Shown here in pieces: positions 27,530-35,691 of a stretch of DNA of 64,000 bases; within the stretch, counting starts at the first letter, position 1; each line of letters begins with the position of its first letter. This DNA is from Helicobacter typhlonius (GTDB lineage Bacteria; Campylobacterota; Campylobacteria; Campylobacterales; Helicobacteraceae): NCBI RefSeq assembly GCF_001460635.1, contig NZ_LN907858.1, positions 1-64,000 on the forward strand, given 5' to 3'. The notes beneath the pieces are model-generated. The model saw nothing but the letters and a program-made list of their open reading frames with translations, was not told the origin of the DNA and did not search any database. Made by a program: the position numbers and the translations under genes.

Positions 27530-27939
27530 AATACACCGCTAGAATCATTGTTTAAAAACTCCGCACTTGGCGGCAAAACTTCAATAATATCAATCAACAC
27601 ATTATTTGGGTCTTTTATGATAAAATGTCGCCACCCCCAAACCTCATCTGCCAAATGCGCTACGATAATGCGTTCATCTTTGCTTTTGATAAAATCATAC
27701 ACTTGTGTGGCATTTGCTACCTCAAGATTAACGAGGATTCCATTCGCATTTGCGCGATAGAGTGCGGGTATGCTTTCGTGAGTTACATCAATCAAGGCTA
27801 ACTCGCCACCATCAGGGTGAGATAAGTTAATATACCAATCACTTGAAAAGTTTTGCGCAAAGCCCAAATAAGTTTTGTAAAATAGGCTACTTTCTTGAAG
27901 TCTGTCTGTCATTAGGACGGGATAAATACTCTGTGCCAT
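27526..27939 (-). CDS. VOC superfamily (glyoxalase-like) protein
   Basis: A 137-residue protein with the paired beta-alpha-beta-beta-beta units of glyoxalase/bleomycin-resistance proteins, for example LGFAQNFSSDWYINLSHPDGGELALID and a C-terminal DPNNVLIDIIEV. Possible metal ligands are E and H residues at these sites. It follows the repair-like gene with no gap and overlaps the regulator. The substrate is unknown. Confidence 0.8.
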   Translation of the reverse strand: MAQSIYPVLMTDRLQESSLFYKTYLGFAQNFSSDWYINLSHPDGGELALIDVTHESIPALYRANANGILVNLEVANATQVYDFIKSKDERIIVAHLADEVWGWRHFIIKDPNNVLIDIIEVLPPSAEFLNNDSSGVL

Positions 27940-28698
27940 TTATTTTTCTCTCTTTCTTTTTTGTTGATTTTTATTTTGATTTCTCTCTCCGTGTTTGATA
28001 ATCCACTCACACGCCTTGCTTGCCCCGCTTTGTCGCCATTGTGCGATGAGAGTTTGCGCTTTTAGCGGTGCTTCTTTATACAAATCATTGAGATTATTCC
28101 CCACGCTTTTTTGCACAAACTTTTGTGTATCATCTTTTAAGTTTGTCAAAATCATCGCATACTTTTCAAATTCATCAAGCGCAACAAGGAGCTTTGGCGA
28201 CCAAGGCAGGTGGATTCTCACGCCCTCACTTGCGAGCCTGCGAATATGCACATTGCTATCCTTGCTCCATAAAATGAGTTCGTCCATTACTTCCTTTGGG
28301 TGCTCTCTTAGAATCGGGCGGATAGCGTATTCACCTGTAAATCGCTTGGTAAGCTCTTTGATAAAGTTTAGAGAAACTTGCCAATTTGTATTGCCATAGC
28401 GTTCCACATAGCGTGAAATAGGAAACAACCAATAGCCAAAGCTAAACATTCCCTCCGCTTTTTCTAACTCCTCGCCAAGTAGATGAAAAAAGCTTTGAAT
28501 GTTTTGAGTATAATCGCTCCCCATTGTCTTAACCATTGCATCAACGATACAATCTAATCTTGCAAAGAGTTCCTTATCCTCTAAATTACCCCGCAACATT
28601 GCACAAAACTTTTGCGCTTCAAATTGTGGCATTACACTTAGAATCTTTTGGGATAATTCCACGATGTAGGCGTCATTATAATGGTCTTTGTGTTTCAC
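27940..28698 (-). CDS. DNA alkylation repair-like HEAT-repeat protein
   Basis: A 252-residue helical protein. It resembles the AlkC/AlkD group of DNA glycosylases built from HEAT-like repeats, with HIRRLASEGVRIHLPWSPKL matching the conserved core. The C-terminus is very basic (last 15 residues mostly K/R/N/Q). It is the first gene of the TetR-controlled operon, so expression probably responds to a small molecule, perhaps an alkylating or electrophilic compound. Subfamily is uncertain. Confidence 0.7.
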   Translation of the reverse strand: MKHKDHYNDAYIVELSQKILSVMPQFEAQKFCAMLRGNLEDKELFARLDCIVDAMVKTMGSDYTQNIQSFFHLLGEELEKAEGMFSFGYWLFPISRYVERYGNTNWQVSLNFIKELTKRFTGEYAIRPILREHPKEVMDELILWSKDSNVHIRRLASEGVRIHLPWSPKLLVALDEFEKYAMILTNLKDDTQKFVQKSVGNNLNDLYKEAPLKAQTLIAQWRQSGASKACEWIIKHGERNQNKNQQKRKREK

Positions 28699-28721
28699 CT
28701 TTTCCCCCTAAATTTTATAAT

Positions 28722-28751
28722 ATTATAACATACATACATTCTGTATGTCAA
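28722..28751 (-). promoter_or_regulatory. Promoter with TetR-type operator
   Basis: On the minus strand TTGACA (28751-28746) and TATAAT (28727-28722) are both perfect and separated by 18 bases. The spacer contains the inverted repeat ACATAC-5-GTATGT (28732-28748). A repressor bound there would occlude RNA polymerase. The TetR protein encoded at the end of this operon is the obvious candidate. Confidence 0.75.
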
Positions 28752-28875
28752 TATGAAAGCAAAACAAAATCTTATGCCCACATATAATCAACGACTTTTA
28801 AAGGACACAAAAGATAAACATCAACCAAAAGAGGCAAAAGCGGATTCTAGGGTTATGAAGTAGGGTTAAACATTA

Positions 28876-29739
28876 TTACATCAAAGGCAGTTTTTGGAGC
28901 ATATTTTGTAGCTTAATGAGTTCCTTTGGCATTAGCTCGGCGATACTTAAGCCTACGATTTCATAGTGTGCGCTCACAGATTCAATGATGTGTGCGACTT
29001 CTTTCATTTTGAGTTTGCCACTATTGCCCACAGCGACATAAATCTCGCTAAAATCTAGCACATCTAAATCAAGGTGTATTACAACCTTAGAGGCTTTAGT
29101 GCCTTGTAACCATTGCAAGACCTTTTTGCTGCTTACTTTCTTCGCTTTAAGGGCTTTTAGCCCTAGCTCCTTTTGACGCTTGGCATAAAATTTTGCCTCC
29201 TCACTATGCAATCCCACAAGCAAGGTATTTTGAGCTGGTATTTTTGCGGGGAGGACTTTAAGAATCTCTTTATCGCCAAGCCCTAGCAAATGCGTAACCG
29301 CCATTGCGTGATAAGCCTTATACTCATCATTTGGCAGCCCAATATCAGGGTGTGCGTCAATCCATAGCATTGCGACATCATCACCATACTTACTTGCAAG
29401 ATAGCTAAAGGGCGCGACAGACACGGAGCATTCACCCCCAAGTGTGAGAATCTTATCAGGTTTAGATTCTGTGATGAGTTTCATTGCGGCTTTGGTTTGC
29501 TTTAAAATATCGCTTTTATCTAGCACCCCGTCTTTTACCTCTCTTTTAAACTCTTGTGAAACAGGCACTTCAAGGGTTTGATGAGAGGTGCTATGTGTAA
29601 GAAGTTCAAGGAGTTTTGCACCTAAAAAATAGCCTTTGGAAATCTCCTCTTTAGGCAGCCCTTTAAACCAATGCGCAATGTCTCCACCCTGCCATTGCGG
29701 ATAGATAAGCCGAATGGTTTTTGAAGCATTTGTTTTCAT
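28876..29739 (-). CDS. Arginase/agmatinase family (ureohydrolase) enzyme
   Basis: A binuclear manganese hydrolase. The metal-binding motifs are visible: GGECSVS (histidine replaced by glutamate-cysteine in the first motif), WIDAHPDIG, and HLDLDVLD. The unusual first motif may alter metal binding or substrate. I prefer the ATG at 29739, preceded by AAGGAAAG, over an upstream in-frame start at 29766. It is a separate gene, divergent from the VWA gene. The substrate (arginine, agmatine or another guanidine) cannot be decided. Confidence 0.78.
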   Translation of the reverse strand: MKTNASKTIRLIYPQWQGGDIAHWFKGLPKEEISKGYFLGAKLLELLTHSTSHQTLEVPVSQEFKREVKDGVLDKSDILKQTKAAMKLITESKPDKILTLGGECSVSVAPFSYLASKYGDDVAMLWIDAHPDIGLPNDEYKAYHAMAVTHLLGLGDKEILKVLPAKIPAQNTLLVGLHSEEAKFYAKRQKELGLKALKAKKVSSKKVLQWLQGTKASKVVIHLDLDVLDFSEIYVAVGNSGKLKMKEVAHIIESVSAHYEIVGLSIAELMPKELIKLQNMLQKLPLM

Positions 29740-29859
29740 ATTCTTTCCTTTTGCTGTGGTAATCAATTATAACATTCCTTTGATAAAATAGAGACCCTTT
29801 AAGCAAAAGCTTGATAGAATCCTTGAAAACAATTACAAATAAGTGTAAAAGGATTTCAA

Positions 29860-30972
29860 ATGCGATATTTGATGAAGTCACTCTTAGCTAAAGCTTTGCT
29901 CTGCTTCGTTTTTACCTCTAGTGTATTAGGTGCAAATCCTTCAACAAAGATTCCAGAAGTAGATGAAAAGCTCATTGATACTATGCTCTCTCGCCTTATT
30001 TATGGAGCAAAATGCGATGAAATGGCGATGATTTCGCACTTTGACCCAAGTGTGCTATGGGTAAAAGATAAAGATAAAATTGATATGCAAAAAATCCCAA
30101 AGAAAATCCGCTATATCCGCTTTGCAGGAAGGATTCTATCGGGTGGTATCTCAAGTGGAAATAGCACTTATACTAGTGCGGATAAAGAATTTCTCTACAC
30201 ACTAAATGGGGCTGATTTAGAGGTTATGAGTATTTGCGATAAACAGCAGCTTATCTTAAACAATTATGACAAAGAAAAAGAGGATTATAATCTCAAACTT
30301 CGCGCAAAACCTGCCAAAGAAATTGCTATTGTAATCAATGTCGCAAATTCAATGAAAGATTATGTCTTTGCGTTTAAGGAAATTGCGCCCCTTATTGCCA
30401 AACATATACTTCAAGAAGAAAACAGAGGTAGCTATGCCAAAATCACGCTTGTGAGCTTTAGTAATTATGATGTTAAGGATTTTGATGATGTGTTTAGCTC
30501 TAGCGAATTTGTGGAAAGTGCAAAAAATCTAAAAGTTGTAAATTCGCAAACAAAACTCATCAATTATGCGCTCATTAAAGCGATGAGCCATTTTACAAAA
30601 GATAATGGGTTGAAGAAAGAAATTTTTCTCATCACTGATGGCAACCCAAATGATAGAGGAAGTGCGGAAAAAATGCTCTATCTTACGAAGAATCTTAATC
30701 GCAATATTGTGAAAAATAGCGGTGGCTCCAAGAAAAATTGGGTTACAATCCACACTTTAGCTTTAAATAAAAACCTTGATTCTTTAAAAGAGCTTACCCT
30801 TGCCACAGAAGGAAGTTTTTATGAGCCAAGCAGTGCGTATGAGTTTAAAAAGTTGCTTTTAAGGCTAAGCAATAACGGCAAAGATGTAGATCCTAGAGAA
30901 ATAAATGTGATTGTTCCAAGCAAAACACATAAAATCTATGACCCTGATGATCCTAACCCTCCTAAGAAATAG
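29860..30972 (+). CDS. Secreted VWA-like domain protein
   Basis: A signal peptide (about 1-24, ending VLGANPS) is followed by an N-terminal region of about 130 residues. A von Willebrand A-like domain (about 155-345) comes next. The metal site is degenerate: where DxSxS is expected the protein has NVANSMKD, while LITDGNPND keeps the later aspartate. The domain ends in a charged, proline-rich tail. It probably acts in the periplasm or on the surface in protein binding. AAAGGA precedes the ATG. Confidence 0.7.
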   Translation: MRYLMKSLLAKALLCFVFTSSVLGANPSTKIPEVDEKLIDTMLSRLIYGAKCDEMAMISHFDPSVLWVKDKDKIDMQKIPKKIRYIRFAGRILSGGISSGNSTYTSADKEFLYTLNGADLEVMSICDKQQLILNNYDKEKEDYNLKLRAKPAKEIAIVINVANSMKDYVFAFKEIAPLIAKHILQEENRGSYAKITLVSFSNYDVKDFDDVFSSSEFVESAKNLKVVNSQTKLINYALIKAMSHFTKDNGLKKEIFLITDGNPNDRGSAEKMLYLTKNLNRNIVKNSGGSKKNWVTIHTLALNKNLDSLKELTLATEGSFYEPSSAYEFKKLLLRLSNNGKDVDPREINVIVPSKTHKIYDPDDPNPPKK

Positions 30973-30987
30973 TATCTAAAGCACTCT

Positions 30988-32001
30988 TTACTTCCTCAAA
31001 ATATGCAAATATTCTAAAGTGCAATCTTGCTTTTGGATTCGTTTAGAATCTGCTTTGAAGCGCTGGTGTTTTTGTGTGGCAAAAGAATATTTGCCATATT
31101 TTTCAAAAATAGCTTGAATTTGCTCTAAACTGAGCAATCCCTCATCATTATAGCTTAGAAAAATCCACTCAAAATGCGCATTTTTGATGAGGTTTTCTAG
31201 CTCATCTGCGACTTTTGCTTTTCTGCACCAAGCCGACTTTTCATACTCTCTTAAGCCCGTCTTGCCCTTTGGGATAAAGTCATCATATAAGGCAATCGTG
31301 TTTAAAAGATGATAATTCGCGCCATACTCTCGTGCATTATAAGGTGGGTCAAGATAAAGAATATCACCCTTTATCTTAGTAATAAGTGTATTTGCGTCCT
31401 CATTAAATACCAAATGTTCATTTTCATTGCATTCAAACTCTGCAGGATTTAGAATAAAACCTTTGAGCGCACTTTTCTTAAGGTGCTTTAAAAACGCTCC
31501 ATACACTGAAGCAGTGTTTGCAACCTTGTCGGCGGATTCTAAAAGGGAGGCAAGGAGAAAGTAATATTCCTTGTCCTCAATTAACTTTTCTTTTTTCCAT
31601 TGCGCAATCTTAGAGCGCACAGCATCAATTTTTTGTGCATTTTCATCGCTAAAATACTGCCTCCCACTCCCAGAGCCAAGCGCATAATGAGTGTAGATTT
31701 TACCCTTTTGTGGTGGCGTTTGAGTTGTGTCATTAAGAATGTGTAGCAGCTCATTAACGCGTGTTAATTTCTGATGATTGCCGATATAATTTTGCGCCAA
31801 GACAAAGCTATAATACTCCCTATCATTGCTAATAATTTGCTTGACTTGTGCCTTAAAAAGCCGCCCCACCGCCGCAGTTCCAGCGAATATATCACAAAAG
31901 ATAGAATCCTTTAAGGGCTTTGCACTAGCTTTTTGCAGTGTAGATTCTATGCTCGTTTGCAAAAAGTGAGAGAGTTTAAATTTGGAGCCAATGTAGTTCA
32001 T
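30988..32001 (-). CDS. DNA adenine methyltransferase, Dam-like (alpha class)
   Basis: The protein begins MNYIGSKFKL and has the SAM-binding FAGTAAVGRLF near residue 39 before the catalytic LDPPYNAREYG near 217. That is the order of the alpha class and of D12-type adenine methylases. It is 337 residues long. Its ATG overlaps the stop of a small upstream gene in TAATG, so the two are translated together. No restriction gene is obvious unless the small gene is part of it. The recognition site cannot be predicted. Confidence 0.85.
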   Translation of the reverse strand: MNYIGSKFKLSHFLQTSIESTLQKASAKPLKDSIFCDIFAGTAAVGRLFKAQVKQIISNDREYYSFVLAQNYIGNHQKLTRVNELLHILNDTTQTPPQKGKIYTHYALGSGSGRQYFSDENAQKIDAVRSKIAQWKKEKLIEDKEYYFLLASLLESADKVANTASVYGAFLKHLKKSALKGFILNPAEFECNENEHLVFNEDANTLITKIKGDILYLDPPYNAREYGANYHLLNTIALYDDFIPKGKTGLREYEKSAWCRKAKVADELENLIKNAHFEWIFLSYNDEGLLSLEQIQAIFEKYGKYSFATQKHQRFKADSKRIQKQDCTLEYLHILRK

Positions 32002-32264
32002 TAAGTCTTAGGCTTGAAGCCATTTAATCTGATTGCAACTACTTCTCCAGTCGAGGGTTTTTTCTCTATGATATATGTTTCATTCAGTTTTGTTTTGGTA
32101 GTGCCACCTCTTGAGCCATCTCTAGCCCATGCGTATCCGTTATTAGAGCTTAATGGCTCATATTTTCCAACAAACTCACTTACATATACCCACCTTGAAA
32201 CACCATTTTTATCAGGTTTGGCAAGTTCTACAAATAAATCTGCTTGTGTTGCGTAACTGCTCAT
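32001..32264 (-). CDS. Small protein coupled to a DNA adenine methyltransferase
   Basis: An 87-residue protein with no family I recognise. It is rich in Gly/Lys/Thr in its second half (GYAWARDGSRGGTTKTKLN). Position and coupling (one shared base with the methyltransferase start) suggest a role in the same system, such as a controller, a specificity element or the stub of a restriction enzyme. No nuclease or helix-turn-helix motif is seen. A short AGGAGAAT precedes the ATG. Confidence 0.55.
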   Translation of the reverse strand: MSSYATQADLFVELAKPDKNGVSRWVYVSEFVGKYEPLSSNNGYAWARDGSRGGTTKTKLNETYIIEKKPSTGEVVAIRLNGFKPKT

Positions 32265-32619
32265 ACATTCTCCTTTTTTAAAAATTTATTTCTATCTATG
32301 TAATTAGAAAATTAAAAACATTCACTTTATCTTAAAAGCTTTTTTTAAAAACTCTAAAATACTCCTTTGTATGAGTTGCATATCCTTAAAATCATTCAAA
32401 AATTATAGCACAACAGATTACGATTAAATGATTTAAAAAACCTTTGTGATTTATCCAAAAATCACAAATTGCAATGACAAGTTAGGATTAGATTTCACTT
32501 TGAAAACACAACCTTTTAACCAAAACGATAAAAAATCTAGCAGTGCCAAAGTCAAAGGAACTGATTAAACTACAAATATACCCCAAAATCCACCTTTGAT
32601 GTGATAGAGCATTGCACGT
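32265..32619. other. Non-coding stretch with a minus-strand terminator
   Basis: No gene is supported. It contains the leader of the small 87-residue gene and a strong hairpin terminator on the minus strand at 32434-32468. No annotated minus-strand gene lies upstream of that hairpin. Confidence 0.5.
32434..32468 (-). terminator. Rho-independent terminator, minus strand
   Basis: Perfect 10-bp arms TTTGTGATTT (32443-32452) and its complement (32459-32468) enclose six bases. On the minus strand they are followed by GGTTTTTT. It has no matching upstream gene on that strand within 1 kb. Confidence 0.6.
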
Positions 32620-32648
32620 TTGAAAATTAAGTCTTAGAATCTTATAAT
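32620..32648 (+). promoter_or_regulatory. Promoter of the ClbS/DfsB-like gene
   Basis: TTGAAA at 32620-32625 and TATAAT at 32643-32648 are 17 bases apart. The expected transcript starts about 20 bases before the ATG at 32676. Confidence 0.65.
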
Positions 32649-32675
32649 GCCTTGAGATTTGTTCAAAGGACACCT

Positions 32676-33194
32676 ATGCCACGCCCTACCAACAAAAGCG
32701 ATTTGCTTGCCTTAAGTCAGAAAAATTATGAATCTCTGCTTGCGTTGATAGAGCAAATCCCGCTTGAACAACAAAGCACACCCTTTGAATATAACGAGCG
32801 AGATAAGGCTTTGCGCGATGTGCTTGTGCATTTGTATGAATGGCAGATACTTTTGCTTCGCTTTGTGCGCACAAACCTTGAGAGGACGAGTGATTTTGTG
32901 CCTTTTCTCCCTGCGCCTTATAGTTTCAAAACCTATCCCGCGATGAATAGGGAGATTTGGCAAAAGCACCAAAGCACGCCATTAGAGAACGCAAAGGCAA
33001 TGTTAGGAAAAAGCCACATAGAATGTATGGAGCTGATAGAGAGCCTCCCGCCACAGGAGCTTTTTATCAAAAAGTATTATAAGTGGTGTGGCAACACAAG
33101 TCTTGGGAGCTATTGTGTGAGTGCGACTTCAAGCCATTATGATTGGGCAAGTAAATGTATAAAAAAGCGTGTGAGGAGCTTGAAAAAGGTTTAA
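32676..33194 (+). CDS. ClbS/DfsB family (DUF1706) protein
   Basis: A four-helix-bundle protein of about 172 residues. The family start MPRPTNKSDLLALSQKNY, the middle VLVHLYEWQ.LLL with its histidine, and the late TSSHYDWASKCIKK are characteristic. Family members include ClbS, which protects against colibactin by opening its cyclopropane. Most relatives have no known substrate. The ATG at 32676 follows AAAGGA, and an in-frame start eight codons upstream is less likely. It may protect DNA from a reactive metabolite; this is inferred from the family only. Confidence 0.82.
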   Translation: MPRPTNKSDLLALSQKNYESLLALIEQIPLEQQSTPFEYNERDKALRDVLVHLYEWQILLLRFVRTNLERTSDFVPFLPAPYSFKTYPAMNREIWQKHQSTPLENAKAMLGKSHIECMELIESLPPQELFIKKYYKWCGNTSLGSYCVSATSSHYDWASKCIKKRVRSLKKV

Positions 33195-33317
33195 GAATGC
33201 TTAAACCGCAAATCCTCATCAAGTGTATGAGCGAGAGTATCCATTAAGCGTAGCAAACCACACGATGAGTGGCAACAATGCGTAAGCAAACTGCGTTTTG
33301 AATACAGACGCATTTCC

Positions 33318-33650
33318 CTAATGCTCCCTCTTATAGCCTTCCCCCCAAGATTCTAAAGCTCTTAAGACACACTCCAAACTCTGCCCAAGTGGAGTGAGGC
33401 TGTATTCCACTCGTGGAGGCACTTCTGCATACACTTTTCTTTTGAGCAACTTTGCTTCCTCTAATTCGCGCAAGTTTTGAGTTAAAACCTTTTGAGAAAT
33501 GCTCTGATTTTTTGTCGCACCCACAGACTTTTTAAGCTCACCAAATCGCTTTGTGCCACTTAGCAAATCGCGGATAATGATGATTTTCCATTTATTGCCA
33601 ATGAGGTTTAAAGTCGTCTCAATCGGACATTCTGAAATATACGCATTCAT
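33318..33650 (-). CDS. HxlR-family transcription regulator
   Basis: A winged helix-turn-helix protein of about 110 residues. It has the family pattern CPIETTLNLIGNKWKIIIIRDLL near the start, with the conserved cysteine at residue 8, and the wing ending in EYSLTPLGQSL. HxlR proteins often sense electrophiles through that cysteine. The ATG at 33650 follows GAGGTG. It is divergent from an NAD(P)-binding protein gene whose promoter carries ATACTAAGT, also found before the aldo/keto reductase at 13.1 kb. A broken sister copy lies at 12444-12661. Confidence 0.88.
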   Translation of the reverse strand: MNAYISECPIETTLNLIGNKWKIIIIRDLLSGTKRFGELKKSVGATKNQSISQKVLTQNLRELEEAKLLKRKVYAEVPPRVEYSLTPLGQSLECVLRALESWGEGYKREH

Positions 33651-33775
33651 TTTGCACCTCTTTTCTCTATAATTTATACGCAAGATTCTAAAGTTTTCAA
33701 AAATTATAGCACAAATAAATCCCAAATTTATACAATAGTATCAAAATAGATATTATATATTAAAAAAGTGCTTAC

Positions 33776-33802
33776 TTGATTTTATATACTAAGTTCTATA
33801 AA
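33776..33802 (+). promoter_or_regulatory. Promoter with HxlR-like operator element
   Basis: TTGATT (33776-33781) and TATAAA (33797-33802) are 15 bases apart. The spacer contains ATACTAAGT (33786-33794), which matches the minus-strand reading of the dyad in the promoter at 13025-13055. The neighbouring HxlR protein is the likely binder. Confidence 0.5.
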
Positions 33803-33854
33803 ATTGCAAAGCTGAAATTTCATATTTCAACATTTAAGATTCAAAGGAGACAAA

Positions 33855-34475
33855 ATGAAAATCGCAGTTTTAGCAGCAAAAGGTAGGGCGGGCAGTGCAA
33901 TCGTGCAAGAGGCAATCAATGCAGGATTTGAAGTGAGTGCATTTGTGAGGAGCAAAGCGCATTTTGATGAGAGGGTTCATCTTGTTGTGAAAGATATGTT
34001 TTCACTTACAAGCACTGATTTGCAAGGATTTGATGTGATTATTGATGCTTTTGGAGAGTGGCAAGATTTGTCTTTACATTTAAAACATATTGAGTATTTA
34101 AACTCCATTTTGCAAGGCAATGAGGCAAAGCTCATCGTAGTAGGAGGTGCAGGAAGTCTGTATATGAATACAACGCATACTCTTAGACTAATGGATACGC
34201 CAGAGTTTCCTAAGGAATATATGGGAGTGGCAGAAGCAACTGCAGAGGTGCTTGAGTTTGTGCGTAAAAGCAATCTCAATTGGCTCTATATCAGCCCTGC
34301 AGCACTTTTTTATGAAGGTAAATCGCAAAATTATGAGTTAATAGGCGAGGAATTTAAAGTCAATACAAAAGGTGAAAGTAGAGTGTCTTATAGCACTTAT
34401 GCGACTGCACTTATCAAACTGCTTTCTAGTGGAGAAATTAAAATGTGCCAAAGAATAAGCCTCATTGAATTATAG
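33855..34475 (+). CDS. NAD(P)-binding oxidoreductase, NmrA/Rossmann type
   Basis: Residues 1-25 show the Rossmann start MKIAVLAAKGRAGSAIVQEA. The middle LIVVGGAGSLYMN and later EATAEVLEFVRKSNLNW.YISPAAL match the family of NAD(P)H-binding NmrA-like proteins found beside HxlR regulators. It lacks the Tyr-x-x-x-Lys motif of classical short-chain dehydrogenases, as usual in this group. AAAGGAG precedes the ATG. It probably takes part in a response to reactive electrophiles. Confidence 0.8.
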   Translation: MKIAVLAAKGRAGSAIVQEAINAGFEVSAFVRSKAHFDERVHLVVKDMFSLTSTDLQGFDVIIDAFGEWQDLSLHLKHIEYLNSILQGNEAKLIVVGGAGSLYMNTTHTLRLMDTPEFPKEYMGVAEATAEVLEFVRKSNLNWLYISPAALFYEGKSQNYELIGEEFKVNTKGESRVSYSTYATALIKLLSSGEIKMCQRISLIEL

Positions 34476-34565
34476 GTTCTAAATGATATAATGGCACAGA
34501 TTTTATGCAAAAAGATTTTGTGCCTATTCTTCATTACAATATTCTATCCATTGCCTTGCAATTTG

Positions 34566-34582
34566 TTTTTTTTTTTTTTTTT
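34566..34582 (+). repeat. T17 homopolymer in a promoter (contingency tract)
   Basis: Seventeen T in a row lie directly upstream of a -10-like TAGAAT (34585-34590) and 40 bases before the DoxX start. A tract of this length changes often during replication and would alter the spacing of promoter elements, giving graded or on/off expression. Confidence 0.75.
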
Positions 34583-34622
34583 GATAGAATGCGGGGTTTT
34601 CAATCAATAAAAAGGATTTGTA

Positions 34623-35015
34623 ATGTTATATAATGATGATTTGGGCAAATTAATTGTGCGCTTATGCGTAGGTGGGCTTATGCTCTTTCACGGAGTCAAT
34701 AAAATCACAAATGGCGTAAGCGGTATAGAGGGTTTTATGGAATCTCACGGATTACCCACACTTTTTGCCTATGGCGCGTATATCGGCGAGGTGCTTGCGC
34801 CATTGATGATAATTGTAGGCTATCAAGTGCGTATAGCTGCTGCCTTAGAGGCTTTTACAATGCTTGTGGCGATTTATGTTGCAACAGGATTTGAGATTTT
34901 TACCCTTGATAATCACGGCGCGTGGGTAATTGAGCTACATTTGCTCTATATGCTCCCTTGTATTGCCTTGATATTTATGGGTGGAGGTAGATATGGCGTG
35001 AAGTTTAAGAAATGA
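34623..35015 (+). CDS. DoxX family membrane protein
   Basis: A 130-residue protein with four hydrophobic segments and the family start LIVRLCVGGLMLFHGVNKI. DoxX proteins are small inner-membrane proteins linked to thiol and redox stress. AAAAGGATTTGT precedes the ATG. Its promoter contains the T17 tract, so expression is probably variable. The two nearest genes on the left (HxlR and the NmrA-type oxidoreductase) suggest a redox-related patch. Confidence 0.85.
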   Translation: MLYNDDLGKLIVRLCVGGLMLFHGVNKITNGVSGIEGFMESHGLPTLFAYGAYIGEVLAPLMIIVGYQVRIAAALEAFTMLVAIYVATGFEIFTLDNHGAWVIELHLLYMLPCIALIFMGGGRYGVKFKK

Positions 35016-35041
35016 AAAATAGAAAACAAAAGGATTCCATA

Positions 35042-35691
35042 ATGCCACCAAAAATCCTGCAAGTGCAAAATTTGACTTCAAAAAGGTTTATAAAGACTGC
35101 TACGCGCCCAAACCTACACCCTTAAAGCTTTTTGTGCCAACGCTTTCTTTTATAAGTGTGCAAGGAGCAGGGAATCCAAATGAGCCAAATGGTGCATATC
35201 AAGCAGCTTTAAAAACTCTCTTTACCCTCTCCTACACGCTCAAAATGAGCAAAACCACAAAGGCTTTGAAAGACTATGTAGAATATGTCGTGCCTCCGCT
35301 AGAAAGCTTGTGGTGGGGTAATGAGAACTTGAGCAATAAGGCAAATTTCAAATGGCAAGCGATGATTGCCCAGCCTGATTTTATCACGCAAGAACTCTTT
35401 GAATGGGCGTGTGAAGAGGTGCAGAGCAAAAAGGGCATAGACTGCTCCAAAGCGCGATTATTGCGCTTTGAAGAGGGGCTTTGCGTACAGATACTACATA
35501 TCGGCTCGTATGATGAGGAGCCACAAAGTCTCGCAAAAATAGAGGAATTTATCGCACACAATGGTTTGAAAAACGACATCAGCAAAGATAATCTCACAAG
35601 GGCGCACCACGAAATCTATTTGAGCAATCCACACAAAACTCCCACGCATAAATTTAAAACGATTTTACGCATTCCTGTGCGGGAGGGGTGA
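35042..35691 (+). pseudogene. GyrI-like domain protein with an N-terminal frameshift
   Basis: AAGGA precedes the ATG at 35042, which reads MPPK and then leaves frame. The next frame continues NPASAKFDFKKVYKDCYAPK and the full GyrI-like domain with ISVQGAGNPNEPNGAYQ to 35691. One extra A in the A5 run at 35050-35054 would join the two. An internal GTG at 35134 could still give a 185-residue product lacking the first 30 residues. A paralogue with an intact start lies at 48249-48890. These proteins bind small molecules; no exact function is known. Confidence 0.6.

Noticed and set aside
32488..32673. Minus-strand 61-residue frame in the empty stretch before the ClbS-like gene
   Set aside because: No ribosome binding site and unlikely composition; a non-coding transcript fits the nearby terminator better.
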